This document shows positions 60,141 to 64,000 of a DNA stretch of 64,000 bases, piece after piece. This DNA comes from Oceanospirillum sp048264105 (GTDB lineage Bacteria; Pseudomonadota; Gammaproteobacteria; Pseudomonadales; Halomonadaceae). A program made the translations under genes and the position numbers. Location of the stretch: positions 186,001 to 250,000 of the forward strand of contig JBLXDJ010000005.1 of assembly GCA_048264105.1 (NCBI GenBank). Direction: 5' to 3'. A model generated the notes under the pieces. The model was not told where the DNA came from and made no database searches. It saw only the letters and a program-made list of their open reading frames with translations. How positions within the stretch are numbered: position 1 is the first letter of the stretch; every line of letters starts with the position of its first letter.

Positions 60141-61024
60141 AGCCCCGTCTCTTTCGCCAGTTGGATAAAGCGCCCAATATGCGGGTTGTCTTCATCCTGC
60201 TGGCGGACGCCCAGAAAGATCTGTTTCTGAATCCCCTCTTTTCCCAGCCGAACCAGCGCGATGGGCAGGTTCTCTGCATACTCCCGTCCCAGCCATGCCG
60301 GTAGCGTGGCGACACCACGATTGGCGGCGACCATCTGCAGAATGATCTCGGTAGCTTCCAGTGTTTTATGTTTCTGCGGTCGGCAGTGGGCGGGCAGCAG
60401 AAACTGCTGAAAGATATCCAGCCGTTCGATCTCCACCGGATAGGTGAACAGGGTTTCACCGGCCAGCTGATCCGGCGCGATCCAGGGCTGGGTCGCCAAA
60501 GGATTATCCTGATGCACCACCAAAACCTGCTCGTAAGGGAATACCGGCTCAAACACGATACCTTCCCGCCAGATCGGGTCAGGGGTGACCAGAATATCGA
60601 TATCGTGATTAAACAGTGCTGCCATGCCACCAAACTGAAAGCGCTGCTTAACGTCCAGATCGACCGAGGGGAAGACTTCCATAAACGGCGAAACGACTTT
60701 GAGCAACCACTGATAGCAGGGGTGGCACTCCATGCCGATATGCAGGCTGCCCTGTTCGTTGCGGGCGAAGCGGCTCAGGGTTTCATCAATACGTTCCAGC
60801 TGGGGCAGGATGCGCTTGGCCTCTTTCAGCAGGTATTCCCCGGCCTGCGTCAGGCGCACCTTACGGCCATCCTTCAGCCAGAGCGGGCTGCCGATCTGAC
60901 CTTCCAGCTTTTTGATGGTGTGGCTGAGTGCCGACTGGGTCAGATGCAGGCTTTCCGATGCGGCGGTCAGCGAACCCTGCTGGTCGATGGCGCGCAAAAT
61001 ACTCAGGTGGCTGCGTTCGATCAT
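60137..61024 (-). CDS. metR: LysR-type activator MetR
   Basis: A 295-residue LysR-family regulator. The winged HTH is near residues 15-40 (GSLTAASESLHLTQSALSHTI) and the effector domain follows. It is MetR-like (MECHPCYQWLLKVVSPFMEVFP) and is divergent from metE, the classic arrangement in which MetR, with homocysteine, activates metE. The ATG at 61024 follows GGGAAGAG; an in-frame longer reading from 61105 lacks a ribosome site. It ends overlapping the META gene by 4 bp, tail to tail. Confidence 0.93.
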   Translation of the reverse strand: MIERSHLSILRAIDQQGSLTAASESLHLTQSALSHTIKKLEGQIGSPLWLKDGRKVRLTQAGEYLLKEAKRILPQLERIDETLSRFARNEQGSLHIGMECHPCYQWLLKVVSPFMEVFPSVDLDVKQRFQFGGMAALFNHDIDILVTPDPIWREGIVFEPVFPYEQVLVVHQDNPLATQPWIAPDQLAGETLFTYPVEIERLDIFQQFLLPAHCRPQKHKTLEATEIILQMVAANRGVATLPAWLGREYAENLPIALVRLGKEGIQKQIFLGVRQQDEDNPHIGRFIQLAKETGL

Positions 61025-61193
61025 CTCTCTTCCCTTGTTTTTTCTTTCAGCCTGTTTAACGGGCAATCTATGAGTAAATCTAATTGATCGATGAGAAAGT
61101 ACCATTATTTTTCATGGGTTGCATTGTTTAGGCTATCGCCATCGTTTGAAGCTGCTCAGGCTTCTGCACCAATGAACAAGGTAAGGAAACATC

Positions 61194-63548
61194 ATGGCTT
61201 TAGTACACAATCTGGGTTTTCCCCGTATCGGCGCCAAGCGCGAACTGAAATTTGCACAGGAAAGTTTCTGGAAAGGTGAGACCTCAGCGGATCAGCTGCT
61301 GACCACCGCAAAAGCGCTGCGTGAGATCAACTGGCAGCAACAGCAGGAACTGAATCTGGTGCCGGTGGGGGATTTCTCCCTCTACGATCAGGTGCTGGAT
61401 ATGAGCTTTACCCTGGGTAACCTGCCGCAGCGGGTTCAGGGTCTGGAAGGCTCCGAGCTGGATAACTACTTCCGTGTGGCCCGTGGCCGTTCCGCTCAGG
61501 ATTCGCCCTGCAACTGCGTGCATGCCGGTGAGATGACCAAGTGGTTTGATACCAACTATCACTACATCGTGCCGGAAGTCACGGCAGCGACTGAATTTGC
61601 CCTGAATCCGGAGCGCATTCTGGCTCAGTTGGCAGAGGCGCAGATTCAGCTGGGGCTGGCAAAAGCCAAGCCCGTGATTATCGGCCCTGTGACCTACCTC
61701 TGGCTGAGTAAGGCCAAGGACGGTTCCGATCCGCTGGCACTGCTGGATAAACTGTTGCCGGTTTACAGCGCCCTGCTGGAACAGTTGGCAGATGCTGGTG
61801 TGGAGTGGGTACAGATCGATGAACCAGCACTGGTGACCGAGCTGGATGCCCGCTGGAAGCAGGCGTTTGAACACGCTTATCACACCCTGAAAGCCAACCG
61901 CCCTCAGGTGCTGATCGCCACCTATTTCGGCACCCTGCAGGATAATCTGCAGCTGGCCTGCAACCTGCCGGTGGCGGGGCTGCATATCGATGCCGTGCGT
62001 GGCCGTGAGGAAGTGACCAAGGTGGTGGACTGGTTGCCGGGACATAAGGTGTTGTCGGTGGGTGCGGTGGATGGCCGTAATATCTGGAAGACGGATCTTA
62101 ACCGTGTGCTGGACTGGCTGGAGCCGGTTGCGGCTAAGCTGGGAGAGCGTCTCTGGCTGGCGCCATCCTGTTCTCTGCTGCATGTGCCGGTGGATCTGCA
62201 AAGCGAAAGTGCTGCTACGGAAGACAAACCGGCAACACTGGATGAGGAGCTGATCAGCTGGCTGGCCTTTGCCAAACAGAAACTGGCAGAAGTACAGCTG
62301 CTGGGTCGTGCCATCAATGAAGGTCGTGAGGCGGTTGCTGAAGCATTGGCGGAGAATCAGGCTGCGATTACCAGTCGTCGTCTGTCGGAGCGGGTGCATA
62401 ACCGCGCGGTGAAAGCCAGCGTTGGTGGTATCACCTCCGGTTTTGGTCAGCGTCAGAGTGCTTATGCCTTCCGTGCCGCCAAGCAGGAGAAAATTCTTAA
62501 TCTGCCACTCTATCCGACCACAACCATCGGTTCTTTCCCGCAGACGGCTGAGATCCGTAAAGCCCGTCTGGCTTATAAAAAGCATGAGCTGAGCGAAGCA
62601 GATTATCAGGCGCAGATGAAAGCTGAGATTGAACGTGCCGTGCTGGAACAGGAAAAGCTGGGGCTGGATGTGCTGGTACACGGTGAAGCCGAGCGTAACG
62701 ACATGGTGGAATACTTCGGTGAACAGCTGGAAGGTTATGCCTTCAGTCGTTTCGGCTGGGTGCAGTCTTACGGTTCCCGCTGTGTGAAGCCGCCGATTCT
62801 GTTTGGTGATATCAGCCGCCCACAGCCTATGACCGTTGCCTGGACACAGTTCGCTCAGTCTCTGACCGACAAACCGATGAAAGGCATGCTGACAGGACCG
62901 GTGACCATTCTGAACTGGTCCTTTGTGCGCGACGATCAGCCCCGTAAAGAGAGCTGCCTGCAGCTGGCGCTGGCGATCCGTCAGGAGGTTCAGGATCTGG
63001 AAGCGGCGGGCGTTAACGTGATTCAGATCGATGAAGCTGCCCTGCGTGAAGGTCTGCCCCTGCGCCGCAGTGAGTGGCAGCACTATCTGGATTGGGCCGT
63101 GAACTGCTTCCGCATCAGCGCTAACGGTGTGTCTGATGAAACTCAGATCCACACCCACATGTGCTATTCCGAGTTTAACGACATTATCGAATCCATCGCC
63201 CGCATGGATGCCGATGTGATTACCATCGAAACCTCCCGTTCCGATATGGAGCTGCTGGATGTATTTGAGGCCTTTGAATACCCGAATGAGATCGGCCCGG
63301 GTGTTTACGATATTCACTCACCGAATATCCCGAGCGAAGCCCAGATGGTGAAGCTGATGAGTAAAGCCGCTGAGCGTATTCCGGCAGAGCGCCTGTGGGT
63401 GAATCCGGACTGCGGCCTGAAAACCCGCCAGTGGCCGGAGGTGATTCCCGCACTGGAGAATATGGTCGCAGCCGCCCGCACCCTGCGTAAGCAGGCGGCT
63501 TCCGGCAAAGACTCAGCTAAGGTGCAGCAGGAAGCGGAACCGGCATAA
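61194..63548 (+). CDS. metE: Cobalamin-independent methionine synthase
   Basis: A 784-residue MetE, transferring a methyl group from 5-methyl-tetrahydropteroyltriglutamate to homocysteine. The N-terminal domain begins VHNLGFPRIGAKRELKFA. The zinc ligands are visible in HMCYSEFNDI and NPDCGLKTRQW, and substrate residues in LYPTTTIGSFPQT. Length is slightly long (E. coli 753). AAGGA precedes the ATG. It is divergent from metR and ended by a strong terminator. Confidence 0.97.
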   Translation: MALVHNLGFPRIGAKRELKFAQESFWKGETSADQLLTTAKALREINWQQQQELNLVPVGDFSLYDQVLDMSFTLGNLPQRVQGLEGSELDNYFRVARGRSAQDSPCNCVHAGEMTKWFDTNYHYIVPEVTAATEFALNPERILAQLAEAQIQLGLAKAKPVIIGPVTYLWLSKAKDGSDPLALLDKLLPVYSALLEQLADAGVEWVQIDEPALVTELDARWKQAFEHAYHTLKANRPQVLIATYFGTLQDNLQLACNLPVAGLHIDAVRGREEVTKVVDWLPGHKVLSVGAVDGRNIWKTDLNRVLDWLEPVAAKLGERLWLAPSCSLLHVPVDLQSESAATEDKPATLDEELISWLAFAKQKLAEVQLLGRAINEGREAVAEALAENQAAITSRRLSERVHNRAVKASVGGITSGFGQRQSAYAFRAAKQEKILNLPLYPTTTIGSFPQTAEIRKARLAYKKHELSEADYQAQMKAEIERAVLEQEKLGLDVLVHGEAERNDMVEYFGEQLEGYAFSRFGWVQSYGSRCVKPPILFGDISRPQPMTVAWTQFAQSLTDKPMKGMLTGPVTILNWSFVRDDQPRKESCLQLALAIRQEVQDLEAAGVNVIQIDEAALREGLPLRRSEWQHYLDWAVNCFRISANGVSDETQIHTHMCYSEFNDIIESIARMDADVITIETSRSDMELLDVFEAFEYPNEIGPGVYDIHSPNIPSEAQMVKLMSKAAERIPAERLWVNPDCGLKTRQWPEVIPALENMVAAARTLRKQAASGKDSAKVQQEAEPA

Positions 63549-63586
63549 CCTTTAGAGGCTTTGTCGAATCAATATCTGAAAATGCA

Positions 63587-63626
63587 CAAAACCCCCGTTA
63601 TCAGAGATAGCGGGGGTTTTGTTTTG
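63587..63626. terminator. Bidirectional terminator after metE
   Basis: AAAACCCCCGTTATC / GATAGCGGGGGTTTT with loop AGA and T-runs on both sides, between metE and the convergent toxin gene. Confidence 0.9.
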
Positions 63627-63661
63627 TAGGTTTGGTCTTTGTTTGAATAGTTTGTCCGGTA

Positions 63662-63952
63662 TTAACGATTTATCCAGTACCAGGGGCGTCTTTTGTCGTG
63701 GGCGAGTGCCAGTATCTGGATTTGTTCTTTTTTTATCCGGTAGATAACTGAAAGCGGAAATCGCTTCATTGGAATTCGTCGGATATCCGGCGGCAGCTCA
63801 GTTTTCCAGGCTTCGGGAGATTGCAGCACCAGTTGCAGCAGGTGCTCAAACTCATCAATCAGTGTGTTGCCTAATCCGGGGACTTTGGATTCGTAATAAG
63901 CGATAGATTCCAGAAACTCAGCCTCCACTGCCGGGTGGAATGTATAGCTCAT
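63662..63952 (-). CDS. RelE/ParE-family toxin
   Basis: A 96-residue RelE/ParE superfamily protein: FHPAVEAEFLESIAYYESKVPGLG at the N-terminus, then RRIPMKRFPLSVIYRIKKEQIQILALAH, the usual beta-sheet core. Toxins of this kind either cut mRNA at the ribosome or poison gyrase; which cannot be told. It overlaps the upstream antitoxin stop by ATGA, the usual coupling for antitoxin-first pairs. Confidence 0.88.
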   Translation of the reverse strand: MSYTFHPAVEAEFLESIAYYESKVPGLGNTLIDEFEHLLQLVLQSPEAWKTELPPDIRRIPMKRFPLSVIYRIKKEQIQILALAHDKRRPWYWINR

Positions 63953-64000
63953 TTGACCAGTGCCCGGGCCTTCTTCATCACATCGTGGGCCGGAACAGGT
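63949..64000 (-). CDS. Antitoxin, C-terminal fragment at window edge
   Basis: Only the last 16 codons are in the window (PVPAHDVMKKARALVK then TGA). The tail resembles that of short Phd/ParD-like antitoxins that end in a VPxxxVMxxAR motif. Its stop overlaps the toxin ATG. The rest lies beyond 64000. Confidence 0.6.
   Translation of the reverse strand, partial: PVPAHDVMKKARALVK

Noticed and set aside
61025..61193. MetR operator between metR and metE
   Set aside because: Only a half-match (TGAA-GCTGC-TCAG) was found; the consensus TGAA-N5-TTCA is not present, so no site was annotated despite the classic gene arrangement.
61284..63317. Long open reading frame antisense to metE
   Set aside because: It is a shadow of the GC-biased third codon positions of metE; its protein is low-complexity His/Gln/Leu-rich with no domain pattern. 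The same applies to long antisense frames under the Lon-like gene, dctP and dctM.
1..64000. CRISPR arrays, tRNA or rRNA genes, insertion sequences, integrases
   Set aside because: None was seen on either strand; the only repeats found are those listed.

Overview
The window looks like a chromosomal segment of a marine, flagellated gammaproteobacterium, most likely of the Oceanospirillales (Oceanospirillaceae, Neptunomonas/Amphritea/Marinobacterium-like). This rests on the gene repertoire and order: ybaB-recR, rnd-ycgL-ycgN, hrpA, a partner-switch pair, a TRAP transporter with its own two-component system, sCache and PilJ-type chemoreceptors, FadD with a PsrA-like operator, and metE/metR. The genus is an inference. 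No rRNA, tRNA, CRISPR array, IS element or integrase was seen.

Layout. 0.1-3.1 kb: ybaB, recR, rnd, ycgL, ycgN. 3.2-9.5 kb: an oligopeptidase B-like protease, small membrane proteins, a three-TM/winged-helix protein next to a VWA protein, and a YafJ-type amidotransferase. 9.6-12.6 kb: cysK and a lone flagellin gene whose variable region is replaced by an HExxH metallopeptidase domain (flagellinolysin type), with a good sigma-28 promoter. 12.7-20.4 kb: a MoxR/VWA pair, then fatty-acid genes (MaoC hydratase, acyl-CoA synthetase, fadD). 20.6-30.3 kb: hrpA, an alpha/beta-hydrolase lacking its nucleophile serine, a porin-like protein, mlaA, a PilZ protein, and a PP2C phosphatase/STAS pair. 30.4-32.5 kb: tal and dusA.

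32.5-40.6 kb is the accessory region, next to the 5' end of dusA, a known integration hotspot. It holds a degenerate inverted copy of the dusA 5' end, a CAP-domain lipoprotein, a membrane-anchored DUF4041/GIY-YIG-like protein, an AT-rich Abi-like membrane protein, an EndA-Excalibur nuclease, a solute-binding-like protein, a 36-residue membrane ORF, an AT-rich unknown gene overlapping a HigA-type antitoxin gene, and a GST. A 36-bp imperfect direct repeat brackets the CAP, DUF4041 and Abi genes.

40.7-51 kb is a sensory and uptake module: a TakP-like TRAP transporter, an sCache histidine kinase with a NarL-type regulator, and two chemoreceptors. TACGTA-type motifs lie upstream of the transporter, as three copies phased exactly 22 bp apart, and again upstream of the kinase, suggesting they are sites for the encoded regulator. 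51.3-64 kb: a Lon-like protease, DUF2489 and DUF327-like genes, a gene-poor 0.9-kb stretch with a candidate minus-strand small RNA and a 25-bp tandem repeat, a DsbA-family isomerase, ribE, a purine permease behind a terminator-like leader hairpin, apt, a META/SH3 protein, metR, metE, and a RelE/ParE toxin whose antitoxin runs off the window edge.
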